NCBI RefSeq assembly: GCF_044326205.1
Contig: NZ_JBIRCY010000001.1
Location: 124,001 to 188,000 of the forward strand
Reading direction: 5' to 3'
Length of the DNA: 64,000 nucleotides
Origin: Kumtagia sp044326205
GTDB lineage: Bacteria > Pseudomonadota > Alphaproteobacteria > Rhizobiales > Rhizobiaceae
The translations under genes and the position numbers were made by a program. Shown here piece after piece: positions 26,619 through 34,518 of this stretch (positions within the stretch are counted from its first letter, which is position 1; every line of letters begins with the position of its first letter). Below the pieces are notes generated by a model, which saw nothing but the letters and a program-made list of their open reading frames with translations, was not told where the DNA came from and did no database searches.

Positions 26619-27551
26619 ATGCGGCGACTGCTTCTCATGGCGGCCTTGATGCTGGCGGGACTCCTTGCTCCAACTCTTGCCCAGGCCGAGGAAATCCCTG
26701 TCCCGACGCAAGCCCAATGGGCGGACGCCAAGAAGACGGTGAAACTCGCCAACGGGCGGACGCTGACCTATGTCGAGATGGGCAGCACGGATGGTGCGCC
26801 AACGCTGCTGCTGCATGGCTACACCAACAACAGCCGTAGCTGGTCGCTGGTCGCGCCATTCCTGAAACATCGGCATCTGTTCGCCATCGATCTGCGCGGG
26901 CACGGCAAGTCCGATGCGCCGCCCTGCTGCTACGCCTATACGGACCTTGCCGACGACGCTTCCCAGTTCCTCGACGCAGTGGGCATCGCCAAGGCCGACG
27001 TGATCGGCCATTCGCTGGGATCGCTGGCAGGCCAGTTGCTCGCGGCCCAGCATCCGGAAAAGGTCGGCAAGCTGGTGCTGGTCTCCTCGACCACGGCGAT
27101 CGGCAGCGGGCCGGGTTCCTGGCTGTGGGACAACGTCACCCAGCTCAAGGCGCCGATCGACCCGAACAGCCAGTTCATGAAGGACTGGTATGCCAACCCC
27201 AACCCGGTCGACGAGGATTTTCTCACGCGCGAGCGGACGGAAAGCGCCGCAACGCCTATCCATGTCTGGACCGGCGTGTTGTGGGGTGCGGCCATTGGCG
27301 ACCTGACGCTTATCGCCTCGCAGGTAAAGGCGCCGGTGCTGGTGCTTTGGGGCGAGAAGGACGGGCTGTTCGACCTGCCGCACCAGGAGAAGCTGGAAAA
27401 GGCCTATCCGGACGCGCGCTTCGAGGTGTTTGCCGGTGCTGGCCACAACATGTTCTGGGAGTTTCCCAGGGACGCTGCGACCATTATCAAGGATTTTCTG
27501 AACCAGAAGGACGAGCCTCCGCTTCCGGACCAGCCGGCGCCGGCGCAATAG
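26619..27551 (+). CDS. Secreted alpha/beta hydrolase
   Basis: A 310-residue alpha/beta-hydrolase-fold protein with a signal peptide (MRRLLLMAALMLAGLLAPTLAQA) that directs it to the periplasm or outside. The nucleophile elbow is GHSLGS (near residue 132), preceded by the oxyanion segment LLLHGYTNN. The acid is in LVLWGEKDGLFDLP and the catalytic His in FAGAGHNMFWEFP. A GTG six codons upstream is possible, but the ATG at 26619 places the signal peptide correctly. It follows zapA by 111 bp. The substrate is unknown; the esterase or haloalkane/epoxide-hydrolase-like class is possible. Confidence 0.87.
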   Translation: MRRLLLMAALMLAGLLAPTLAQAEEIPVPTQAQWADAKKTVKLANGRTLTYVEMGSTDGAPTLLLHGYTNNSRSWSLVAPFLKHRHLFAIDLRGHGKSDAPPCCYAYTDLADDASQFLDAVGIAKADVIGHSLGSLAGQLLAAQHPEKVGKLVLVSSTTAIGSGPGSWLWDNVTQLKAPIDPNSQFMKDWYANPNPVDEDFLTRERTESAATPIHVWTGVLWGAAIGDLTLIASQVKAPVLVLWGEKDGLFDLPHQEKLEKAYPDARFEVFAGAGHNMFWEFPRDAATIIKDFLNQKDEPPLPDQPAPAQ

Positions 27552-27566
27552 GCGCGGTTTGCTCGC

Positions 27567-28178
27567 CTACCGGCTGGCGATCAGCGCACCGGTGCCGATC
27601 ATGGCACTGCCGGCAACGCGGTTCATCCAGCGCAGCCGCGCGCCGGTGCGGAACCAGGCGGAGGATTTGCCAGCCAGCACCGAATAGGTGCTCATGGTCA
27701 GCACATTGACGCTGAACACCACCGCCATGATGAGCAAGGCGTCGATCATCGTGAGCGTCCGGAGGTCGAGGATCAGCGGCATCAGGCTGGCGTGGAACAG
27801 GATCGCCTTCGGATTGGAGAGCGCCAGCGTAAGCCCGAGCAGGAACGGACGTCCGCCGCCGCCGGCCGGCTGCGCCGTGTCCGTCTCGATGGTGCCGGCC
27901 GAGCGCCACATCATGATACCCAGCCAGATCAGGTAGGCCGCGCCGGCATATTTCGCGACGAGGAACACCACGGAAAACGCCTGAGCCAACGCGATCAGGC
28001 CGAGCATCGCGATGGTAACCAGCGTCATGTCGCCCAGCGCCACCCCGAGCCCGACCATGATGCCGCGCCGCGTGCCGCGCGAGATGCCTGTGGCGATCAC
28101 CGCCAGCATCGACGGTCCGGGCGTGGCGGCGGCGACGAAATGCGCCGCGCAATAGGCGAAAAACACGGTCAGTGTCAT
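27567..28178 (-). CDS. LysE family translocator
   Basis: A 203-residue inner-membrane exporter of the RhtB/LysE type with about six hydrophobic helices. The N-terminal signature FVAAATPGPSMLAVIATGISRG carries the conserved (G/P)PGP turn. Such proteins export amino acids or their derivatives by proton antiport. It is convergent with the hydrolase gene (15 bp between stops) and has no co-directional partner. Confidence 0.9.
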   Translation of the reverse strand: MTLTVFFAYCAAHFVAAATPGPSMLAVIATGISRGTRRGIMVGLGVALGDMTLVTIAMLGLIALAQAFSVVFLVAKYAGAAYLIWLGIMMWRSAGTIETDTAQPAGGGGRPFLLGLTLALSNPKAILFHASLMPLILDLRTLTMIDALLIMAVVFSVNVLTMSTYSVLAGKSSAWFRTGARLRWMNRVAGSAMIGTGALIASR

Positions 28179-28457
28179 GGCGGTCCTCCTTGTCGGAGGG
28201 CCACGCTATGCCAGCCGCGGCGCATCGTCAGCGGCGGCATTGTGACGGGGACAAGAAATGCGGCAGCCATTCGGACGTGCGGCGACGTGGACTACGCTCG
28301 GGCGGGTTGGGCGGCGGTCGGGTGCACCGGAGTCCGCCTAGGGCGTGTCGAGATCACTGCGAGTGAATGAAGGCAGGCGACACGGGTCGGTTTGGGGGAA
28401 GGCTGCCGGCAACGCAGCAGTCGGTCTCCTCTTGCGTACCGCCTATCCGTGCGCTAC

Positions 28458-28481
28458 ATACTGAACCAAATGGTTCAGTAT
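28458..28481. promoter_or_regulatory. 24-bp palindromic ArsR operator across the start codon
   Basis: Perfect 11-bp arms, ATACTGAACCA and TGGTTCAGTAT, are separated by AA. The start codon of the ArsR gene (28470-28472) lies in the centre, so the second arm encodes the residues after the initiator Met. It is the probable autoregulatory site of the encoded ArsR repressor. Confidence 0.75.
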
Positions 28482-28823
28482 TCAACAGCCCGCCTCGATG
28501 CCTCGTTCGCCGCGCTCTCGGACGCCACCCGACGTGGCGTCCTGGAGCAGCTCGGACGTTCAGACGCTTCGATCACGGAGCTTGCCGAAAAATTCCACAT
28601 GACCCTCACGGGCATGAAGAAGCACGTCGGCGTCCTGGAGCAGGCGGGGCTTGTTACCACTGAAAAGGTCGGCCGGGTGCGGACCTGCAAGCTCGGCCTA
28701 CTCGGACTGGAGGAGGAGGCGGCATGGATCGAGAGGCACCACCAGCTCTGGGATGCACGCTTCGACGCGTTGGACAAAATTGTTGAGGAATTGAAACGGA
28801 AGGAGAAACTCGATGGACGATAG
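28470..28823 (+). CDS. ArsR family transcriptional repressor
   Basis: A 117-residue winged-helix repressor. Residues 8-85 hold the HTH (FAALSDATRRGVLEQLGRSDASITELAEKFHMTLTGMKKHVGVLEQAGLV). No metal-binding cysteines are present, so it is of the non-metal type that usually pairs with an SRPBCC (AHSA1) gene, as here. The start MVQYSTARLDASF is the usual start for this subgroup. The 24-bp palindrome at 28458-28481 overlaps it. Its stop overlaps the start of the SRPBCC gene by 11 bp. Confidence 0.92.
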   Translation: MVQYSTARLDASFAALSDATRRGVLEQLGRSDASITELAEKFHMTLTGMKKHVGVLEQAGLVTTEKVGRVRTCKLGLLGLEEEAAWIERHHQLWDARFDALDKIVEELKRKEKLDGR

Positions 28824-29325
28824 AAGAGAGAGTGAGCCCATGAAGAACCGCACGACGGTGGAACGGAAGTCCGAGCGTGAGCTGGTCGTCACGCGGACCT
28901 TCGACGGCCCGACGCGCATCGTGTTCGAAGCGTGGACCAGACCCGAGCTGTTCAGGCAGTGGTGGGTGCCAAAGTCGATGGGCATGCTCCTGCGTTCCTG
29001 CGAGATGGATGTTCGTGTCGGGGGCGGGTACCGTTTGGTGTTCGGCCAGGATGCCGCAACGGCCATGGCATTCTTCGGCAAGTACCTTGAAGTGATACCG
29101 AACGCACGCCTCGTCTGGACGAATGAGGAAAGTGACGACGCTGCCGTGACCACGGTGACCTTCGAGGAAAAAGGAGGCAAGACGCTGCTGGTCCTGCGCG
29201 AACTCTACCCCTCGAAGCAAGCTCTCGACGCTGCCGGCACCGGGGCGGCGGATGCGATGCCCGAGCAGTTCGAGCAACTGGACGAGCTTCTCGTCACGCT
29301 CGGCGCGAGCGCGGGACGATCATGA
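28813..29325 (+). CDS. SRPBCC (AHSA1-like) domain protein
   Basis: A 170-residue protein with one START-like hydrophobic ligand-binding domain of the AHSA1 branch. It begins at about residue 22 (ELVVTRTFDGPTRIVFEAWTRPELFRQWWVPKSMG), with a central GGGYRLVF and a C-terminal amphipathic helix (MPEQFEQLDELLVTL). The ATG at 28813 overlaps the ArsR gene; a second ATG at 28840 would give a shorter start without the acidic leader. It is co-regulated with the ArsR repressor. The ligand is unknown. Confidence 0.9.
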   Translation: MDDRRESEPMKNRTTVERKSERELVVTRTFDGPTRIVFEAWTRPELFRQWWVPKSMGMLLRSCEMDVRVGGGYRLVFGQDAATAMAFFGKYLEVIPNARLVWTNEESDDAAVTTVTFEEKGGKTLLVLRELYPSKQALDAAGTGAADAMPEQFEQLDELLVTLGASAGRS

Positions 29326-29496
29326 AGTCGCCGACCTCGCGGCCGGCTGCCTGGCTCTGCGCCGTTCCCGGTCCCTGAGCTACCGGCAGCGAAGTCGAAA
29401 GCCATTCGGAGCGCCCGAATCTCAACTTTGGCGCTCCGCCTTGCCGCGCGTCGCCTCCGGTGCTATTGGCCCGCGGCCAACCGGAGGGAGGCTACA

Positions 29497-29738
29497 ATGC
29501 GCAAGACCCGCACTTTCGACGACCAGCCCTGCTTTTGAGGTCACCTCGAAGCGCCGTAAATCCTATCCATCGGAAACCCACGTGAAACGTGGGCATCGCT
29601 TCGTCCATGACGGCGTCGAGCTGATCGAAAAGCTTGGCCGCAACGATCCCTGCCCATGCGGCTCCGGGAGGTTGTTTCAAGAAATGCTGCCTGAAGAGCG
29701 GGCGGTATGACGGCGCGTTGCGTGCCCATTACTTTTAG
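29497..29738 (+). pseudogene. SEC-C motif protein broken by two single-base insertions
   Basis: A good ribosome-binding site (GGAGGGAGGCTACA) precedes ATG at 29497. The first frame stops after 13 codons at 29536-29538. Dropping one T from the run at 29533-29536 restores a frame reading FEVTSKRRKSYPSETHVK ... ELIEKLGRNDPCPCGSG. Dropping one T from the run at 29675-29677 continues it as FKKCCLKSGRYDGALR to the TAG at 29736. The rebuilt product is 79 residues with a complete SEC-C zinc motif (CPCGSG...KKCC), as in SecA tails and small rhizobial proteins. Either it is a pseudogene, or both runs are sequencing errors or slippage sites. Confidence 0.7.
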
Positions 29739-29816
29739 GGAGTGAGGAGCGATCGAGACGCAGGAGCAATAGCGAGAGAGTAGCTGGCTCCTGCACCCGA
29801 GCTGATCCAAAACCAA

Positions 29817-29839
29817 ACGGCGGGCTTTTGGCCCGCCGT
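29817..29839 (-). terminator. Terminator of the ffh-chorismate mutase-rpsP operon
   Basis: ACGGCGGGC (29817-29825) pairs perfectly with GCCCGCCGT (29831-29839). Read on the minus strand it is followed by TTTGGTTTTGG, 27 bp after the rpsP stop. Confidence 0.8.
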
Positions 29840-29866
29840 CGGTTCAGTGTCCGCTAAAAACCCGGA

Positions 29867-30262
29867 TCAGGACGCCGCGGCTTCCTCGGCCGGGGCGGCG
29901 GTGGCGGCGGCGATTGCCGCGGCGGCCTCGTCCTGCGCCTTCTTGATGGCGTCGAGGCGGGCCTGCGCCTTCTTGCCCGGCAGCGCCTTGGTCGGGTTGG
30001 AACGCGCCTCGCGCTTGGTCAGGCCAGCCTCGTCGAGGAAGCGGGCGACGCGGTCGGTCGGCAGCGCGCCATTGCCCAGCCAATGGGTGATGCGCTCGTT
30101 GTCGAGTTTTACGCGTTCACCATCCTTCGGCAGCAGCGGGTTCCAGGCGCCGACCGCCTCGATGAAGCGGCCGTCGCGCGGGGAACGCACGTCGGCGACG
30201 ACGATGTGGTAGTAGGGACGCTTCTTCGAGCCCGCACGGGCCAGTCGTATCTTCAGGGACAT
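29867..30262 (-). CDS. rpsP: 30S ribosomal protein S16
   Basis: A 131-residue ribosomal protein starting MSLKIRLARAGSKKRPYYHIVVADVRSPRDGRFIE, the canonical S16 N-terminus that binds 16S rRNA in the body of the 30S subunit. The core ends at about residue 85. The remaining tail is Ala/Glu-rich (AAAAIAAATAAPAEEAAAS), as in many alphaproteobacteria. The ATG at 30262 was chosen by homology; an upstream in-frame extension is not conserved. It is the last gene before a terminator, whereas rimM and trmD usually follow in this lineage. Confidence 0.95.
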   Translation of the reverse strand: MSLKIRLARAGSKKRPYYHIVVADVRSPRDGRFIEAVGAWNPLLPKDGERVKLDNERITHWLGNGALPTDRVARFLDEAGLTKREARSNPTKALPGKKAQARLDAIKKAQDEAAAAIAAATAAPAEEAAAS

Positions 30263-30296
30263 TGTCTTACTCCTAAGTCCTGTTGGTTGGCTGAGG

Positions 30297-30677
30297 TCAG
30301 CCGTTGGTGGAGGCGCCCTCAGCGCCGGGTGCAGTCGCGCCATTGCTGGCGGCGATCTGTTCGTGGTGGCGGATCACTTCCTTGATGACGAAGTTCAGGA
30401 ATTTTTCCGCAAAATCGGGGTCGAGATTGGCGTCCTGCGCCAGTTGCCGCAGCCGCGCGATCTGCTGCTGCTCGCGCGCCGGGTCCGCCGGTGGCAGGCC
30501 ATGCGTGGCCTTCAGCACGCCGACCGCCTGGGTACAGCGAAAACGCTCGGCCAGCATGTGGATGAGTGCGGCGTCGATGTTGTCGATCGAGGCGCGATAA
30601 CCCTTCAGCGCTTCATAGGCATCCGTCACGCGCTTGTAGCCGGCGGCGATGGGATCGTAGGCGTCCTGCTCCTTCAT
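30297..30677 (-). CDS. Chorismate mutase (AroQ type)
   Basis: A 126-residue all-helical AroQ-fold enzyme turning chorismate into prephenate for Phe/Tyr synthesis. The first helix YRASIDNIDAALIHMLAERFRCTQAVGVLKA (residues 27-57) carries the Arg and Lys of the active site. The remaining helices follow (PAREQQQIARLRQLA, EKFLNFVIKEVIRHHEQIA). It lies between ffh and rpsP, with 7 bp and 34 bp gaps, the standard rhizobial order. Confidence 0.88.
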   Translation of the reverse strand: MKEQDAYDPIAAGYKRVTDAYEALKGYRASIDNIDAALIHMLAERFRCTQAVGVLKATHGLPPADPAREQQQIARLRQLAQDANLDPDFAEKFLNFVIKEVIRHHEQIAASNGATAPGAEGASTNG

Positions 30678-30684
30678 CTCCTCC

Positions 30685-32274
30685 TCACTTCTTCTTGCCG
30701 AGACCCGGCAGCCCGCCAGGACCGCCGAGACCCGGCAGTTTCAGGCCGCCCGGCAGGCCGGGGAGCCCACCGCCGCCAAGACCCGGAAAGGTCGGCGGCA
30801 GGCCCTTCGGCATACCGCCGCCGAGGCCGGAAGCCTCCGCCTGCTTCTGCAGCGCCTCGAGTTGTTTCGGGTCCATCTTAGACAGGTCCGGCATTCCGCC
30901 CGGCATCATGCCGCCCAGCCCCATCTTGGAGGCGAGCCCGCCCATCATGCCGCGCATCAGGCCGCCGCCTTTGCCCTTGCCGCCCATGGCCTTCATCATG
31001 TCGGCCATGCCGCGATGCATCTTCAAGAGCTTGTTGATGTCGGAGGCATCGGTGCCGGAGCCGGCGGCGATGCGCTTCTTGCGGCTGTGCTTCAGCATGT
31101 CCGGATTGGCGCGCTCGGCCCTGGTCATCGACGAGATGATGGCGAGCTGGCGCCCGAACATCCTGTCGTCCAGCCCGGCGGCGGCCATCTGGTCCTTCAT
31201 CTTGCCCATGCCGGGCATCATGCCCATGATGCCGCCCATGCCGCCGAGCTTCTGCATCTGGCGAAGCTGGTCGGCGAGGTCGTTCAGGTCGAACTTCCCC
31301 GACTGCATCTTTTTCGCCATCGCCGCGGCCTTTTCCGCGTCGATGTTTTCGGCGGCCTTCTCGACCAGGCTGACGATGTCGCCCATTCCGAGGATGCGGT
31401 CGGCGATGCGGCGCGGGTGGAATTCCTCCAGCGCATCCATCTTCTCGCCGACGCCGATCAGCTTGATCGGCTTGCCGGTGACCGCGCGCATCGAGAGTGC
31501 AGCGCCTCCGCGCCCGTCGCCGTCCATGCGGGTGAGCACGAGGCCGGTGATGCCGACGCGCTCGTCGAAGGAGCGGGCGAGATTGACGGCGTCCTGGCCG
31601 GTCAAGGAATCCGCCACCAGCAGGATCTCGTGCGGCGAAGAAACGGCCTTGATCTCGGCCATCTCCTGCATCAGCGGCTCGTCGATATGGGTGCGGCCGG
31701 CGGTGTCGAGGATGACCACGTCGTGGCCACCTAGTTTTGCCGCCTGCACCGAACGCTTGGCGATGTCGACCGGCGACTGGCCGGCGACGATCGGCAGCGT
31801 CGCGACTTTCGTCTGCTCGCCGAGCTGGCGCAACTGCTCCTGCGCGGCCGGGCGGCGCGTGTCGAGCGAGGCCATCAAGACCTTCTTGCCTTGCCGCTCG
31901 GTCAGCCGCTTGGCGATCTTGGCAGACGTCGTGGTCTTGCCCGAGCCCTGCAGGCCGACCATCATGACGACGACCGGCGCCGGCGCGTTGAGGTCGATCG
32001 CCTTGCCCTCGGCGCCGAGCATGTCGACCAACTCGTCATGGACGATCTTGACGACCATCTGCCCCGGCTTGATCGACTTCAGCACCTCGGCGCCGACGGC
32101 CTTGGTGCGCACCTTGTCGACGAAGGAGCGGACGACCTCGAGCGCCACGTCGGCCTCGATGAGCGCGCGCCGCACCTCGCGCAGGGCCGCCGAGACATCC
32201 GCCTCCGACAGCGCGCCGCGGCCGGTCAGACCGTTCAGAATGGAACCAAGCCGTTCCTGTAGGCTCTCGAACAT
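30685..32274 (-). CDS. ffh: Signal recognition particle protein Ffh
   Basis: A 529-residue SRP54 GTPase that binds signal peptides of nascent membrane proteins together with 4.5S RNA and delivers them to FtsY. The N-domain is residues 1-90. The G-domain is about residues 95-300, with GLQGSGKTTTSAKIA, DTAGR, and TKMDGDGRGGAALS reading as MRM-type variants. A Met/Gly-rich M-domain runs from about residue 325 (GKFDLNDLADQLRQM, GGMGGIMGMMPGMGKMK). The C-terminus is an unusually long Gly/Pro/Leu tail (LPGLGGPGGLPGLGKKK), as in other rhizobia. It heads the operon with chorismate mutase and rpsP. Confidence 0.96.
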   Translation of the reverse strand: MFESLQERLGSILNGLTGRGALSEADVSAALREVRRALIEADVALEVVRSFVDKVRTKAVGAEVLKSIKPGQMVVKIVHDELVDMLGAEGKAIDLNAPAPVVVMMVGLQGSGKTTTSAKIAKRLTERQGKKVLMASLDTRRPAAQEQLRQLGEQTKVATLPIVAGQSPVDIAKRSVQAAKLGGHDVVILDTAGRTHIDEPLMQEMAEIKAVSSPHEILLVADSLTGQDAVNLARSFDERVGITGLVLTRMDGDGRGGAALSMRAVTGKPIKLIGVGEKMDALEEFHPRRIADRILGMGDIVSLVEKAAENIDAEKAAAMAKKMQSGKFDLNDLADQLRQMQKLGGMGGIMGMMPGMGKMKDQMAAAGLDDRMFGRQLAIISSMTRAERANPDMLKHSRKKRIAAGSGTDASDINKLLKMHRGMADMMKAMGGKGKGGGLMRGMMGGLASKMGLGGMMPGGMPDLSKMDPKQLEALQKQAEASGLGGGMPKGLPPTFPGLGGGGLPGLPGGLKLPGLGGPGGLPGLGKKK

Positions 32275-32340
32275 CCGTCTTCCTTCGTCTCGTGCGTGAT
32301 GCCCGAGAGGTAGTGCATTCGCGGCGAAGTCCCAAGCACC

Positions 32341-32420
32341 GGGGACAGTTTACTTTCTTTCCGCAGAAAGGCTCCGGCCGCGGCGATCTCGCGCGGGCGG
32401 AAAGAAAGTAAACTGTCCCC
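32341..32420. repeat. REPIN-like inverted repeat, copy 1 (80 bp)
   Basis: Perfect 24-bp arms start GGGGACAGTTTACTTTC (32341-32364) and end with the complement (32397-32420), with a 32-bp GC-rich loop. The outer 15 bases are the same as in the element at 38061-38137. The GGGGACAGTTTACTT tip is of the kind seen in REP elements mobilised by TnpA-REP (RAYT) transposases. It lies upstream of ffh and downstream of the ABC-F gene. Confidence 0.8.
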
Positions 32421-32446
32421 AGCATCAGACCGCCAAAACCAAAAAG

Positions 32447-32475
32447 CACCCGGGGGCGCATCGCGCTGCCGGGTG
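32447..32475 (-). terminator. Possible terminator of the ABC-F gene
   Basis: CACCCGG (32447-32453) pairs with CCGGGTG (32469-32475), and an inner GCGC stem lies in the loop. On the minus strand it is followed by GCTTTTTGGTTTTGG. It is nearly 180 bp after the ABC-F stop, so the link is not certain. The rest of the stretch 32476-32652 shows nothing recognisable. Confidence 0.5.
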
Positions 32476-32652
32476 TTGGCCTCCGGGATCGGTCCTGACT
32501 GGTCAGGCGCCCCGGTCGGCGGCTCGGAAAAAATCCTCGTCGCTGAATTGCGTCGGCTTCAACAGGAAATTTGGTGGAAAGTCAAGGACGGCGGAATTTG
32601 CCGCCGAGTTTACCGCGTGTCGAAGGATCGCGTTAGAACTCCAATCAACGAA

Positions 32653-34275
32653 TCAACTCCGCAGCCCCGGTGCCTCCTGCCCCGTGCGCTCGACATATTC
32701 GGTATAGCCACCACCATAGGCGTGCATACCATCCGGCGTCAGTTCCAGCACGCGGTTCGACAGGGCCGCGAGAAAATGCCGGTCGTGGCTGACGAACAGC
32801 ATCGCCCCTTCGTAGCGCGACAGCGCCTCGATCAGCATCTGCTTGGTGGCGATGTCCAGATGGTTGGTCGGCTCGTCCAGCACCAGGAAATTCGGCGGGT
32901 CGAACAGCATTTTTGCCATCACCAGCCGCGCCTTCTCGCCGCCCGAGAGCACGCGGCATTTCTTCTCGATCTCGTCGCCGGAAAAGCCGAAACAGCCGGC
33001 CAGCGCCCGCAGCGGCGCCTGGCCGGCCTGCGGAAATGAATCCTCCAGCGATTGCAGCACGGTGCGCTCGCCGTCGAGCAGTTCCATGGCGTGCTGGGCG
33101 AAATAGCCCATCTTGACGCTCGGGCCGCGCGAAACCGTGCCGTCGTCAGGCTCGGAAGCCCCTGCAACCAGTTTCAGCAGGGTGGATTTCCCCGCCCCGT
33201 TGACCCCCATCACGCACCAGCGCTCGCGGCGACGCACCTGGAAGTCCAGCCCCTCATAGATGCGGCGGCTGCCAAAACTCTTGTGGACGTTCTTCAGCGT
33301 CGCGACGTCCTCGCCGGAACGCGGCGCCGGCTGGAACTCGAAGCGCACCGTCTGCTGGCGCTTCGGCGGCTCGACCTTGTCGATCTTCTCCAGCTTCTTG
33401 ACGCGGCTCTGCACCTGTGCGGCGTGGCTGGCGCGCGCCTTGAAGCGTTCGATGAAGGCGATTTCCTTGGCCAGCATCGCCTGCTGGCGCTCGAACTGCG
33501 CCTGCTGCTGCACCTCGGCGACTGCGCGCTGCTGGCGGTAGAACTCGTAGTCGCCGGAATAGGTGGTCAGCGCGCCACCGTCGATCTCGACGATTTTTCC
33601 CACGATCCGGTTCATGAACTCGCGGTCGTGCGAGGTCATCAGGATCGCGCCGTCAAAACCTTTCAGGAAATTCTCTAGCCAGATCAGGCTTTCCAGATCG
33701 AGATGGTTCGAAGGCTCGTCGAGCAGCATCGCGTCCGGTCGCATCAGCAGGATTTTCGCCAGCGCAACCCGCATCTTCCAGCCGCCGGACAGTTTTCCGA
33801 CGTCGCCGTCCACCATCTCCTGGCTGAAACCGAGGCCGTCGAGCACCTCGCGGGCGCGGCCGTCCAGCGCATAGCCGTCGAGTTCGTCAAAACGGTGCTG
33901 CACGTCGCTGTATCGCGTCAGGATATCGTCCATCTCGTCGGCGCGATCGGGATCGCCCATGGCGGCCTCCAACTCGGCCATCTCGGCCGCCAGCGCACTG
34001 ACCGGGCCGACGCCATCGATAACTTCATGCACGGCGCTGCGGCCGGCCATGTCGCCGACATCCTGGTTGAAATAGCCGATGCTCACGCCCCGGTCGATCG
34101 AGACCTGGCCCTCGTCCGGCTGCTCCTCGCCTGTGATCATGCGGAACAGCGTCGTCTTGCCGGCGCCGTTGGGGCCAACGAGGCCGACCTTCTCGCCGCG
34201 CTGGATCGCGGCGGAAGCCTCGATGAAGACGATCTGCTTGCCGTTCTGCTTGCCGATGGATTCGAGACGGATCAT
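32653..34275 (-). CDS. ABC-F family ATPase (YbiT-like)
   Basis: A 540-residue cytoplasmic protein with two ABC ATPase domains and no membrane segment. Domain 1 (residues 1-235) has Walker A GPNGAGKTT, signature LSGGW and DEPSNHLD. A basic linker of about 80 residues (FIERFKARASHAAQVQSRVKKLEK) is the P-site tRNA interaction motif region. Domain 2 (residues 320-530) has GVNGAGKST, LSGGEKARL and DEPTNHLD. ABC-F proteins act on the ribosome as translation factors or protect it from antibiotics. The length and linker fit the YbiT branch. It is monocistronic. Confidence 0.9.
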   Translation of the reverse strand: MIRLESIGKQNGKQIVFIEASAAIQRGEKVGLVGPNGAGKTTLFRMITGEEQPDEGQVSIDRGVSIGYFNQDVGDMAGRSAVHEVIDGVGPVSALAAEMAELEAAMGDPDRADEMDDILTRYSDVQHRFDELDGYALDGRAREVLDGLGFSQEMVDGDVGKLSGGWKMRVALAKILLMRPDAMLLDEPSNHLDLESLIWLENFLKGFDGAILMTSHDREFMNRIVGKIVEIDGGALTTYSGDYEFYRQQRAVAEVQQQAQFERQQAMLAKEIAFIERFKARASHAAQVQSRVKKLEKIDKVEPPKRQQTVRFEFQPAPRSGEDVATLKNVHKSFGSRRIYEGLDFQVRRRERWCVMGVNGAGKSTLLKLVAGASEPDDGTVSRGPSVKMGYFAQHAMELLDGERTVLQSLEDSFPQAGQAPLRALAGCFGFSGDEIEKKCRVLSGGEKARLVMAKMLFDPPNFLVLDEPTNHLDIATKQMLIEALSRYEGAMLFVSHDRHFLAALSNRVLELTPDGMHAYGGGYTEYVERTGQEAPGLRS

Positions 34276-34518
34276 GCGTTTCCAACTTTGGAAATTCCGG
34301 CCCGAATGCGTCGCGACCGCGAGAAGGCACCCCTAAACCATTGCGCCAGCGGCCGCGCAAGGGTTGCGGATGTCACAGCCAAAGCGTCGAGGCGGCAGAA
34401 ACAGGCCGCTTGCGGAAGCGCGACCTCGGGTCAAAATGCAGCCGAAATATCACGGCGCCGACGGAGACGACTGAAACAGTCGCTCAACCGCGCCCGGTTG
34501 TTTCGCAGATCCGGCAGC

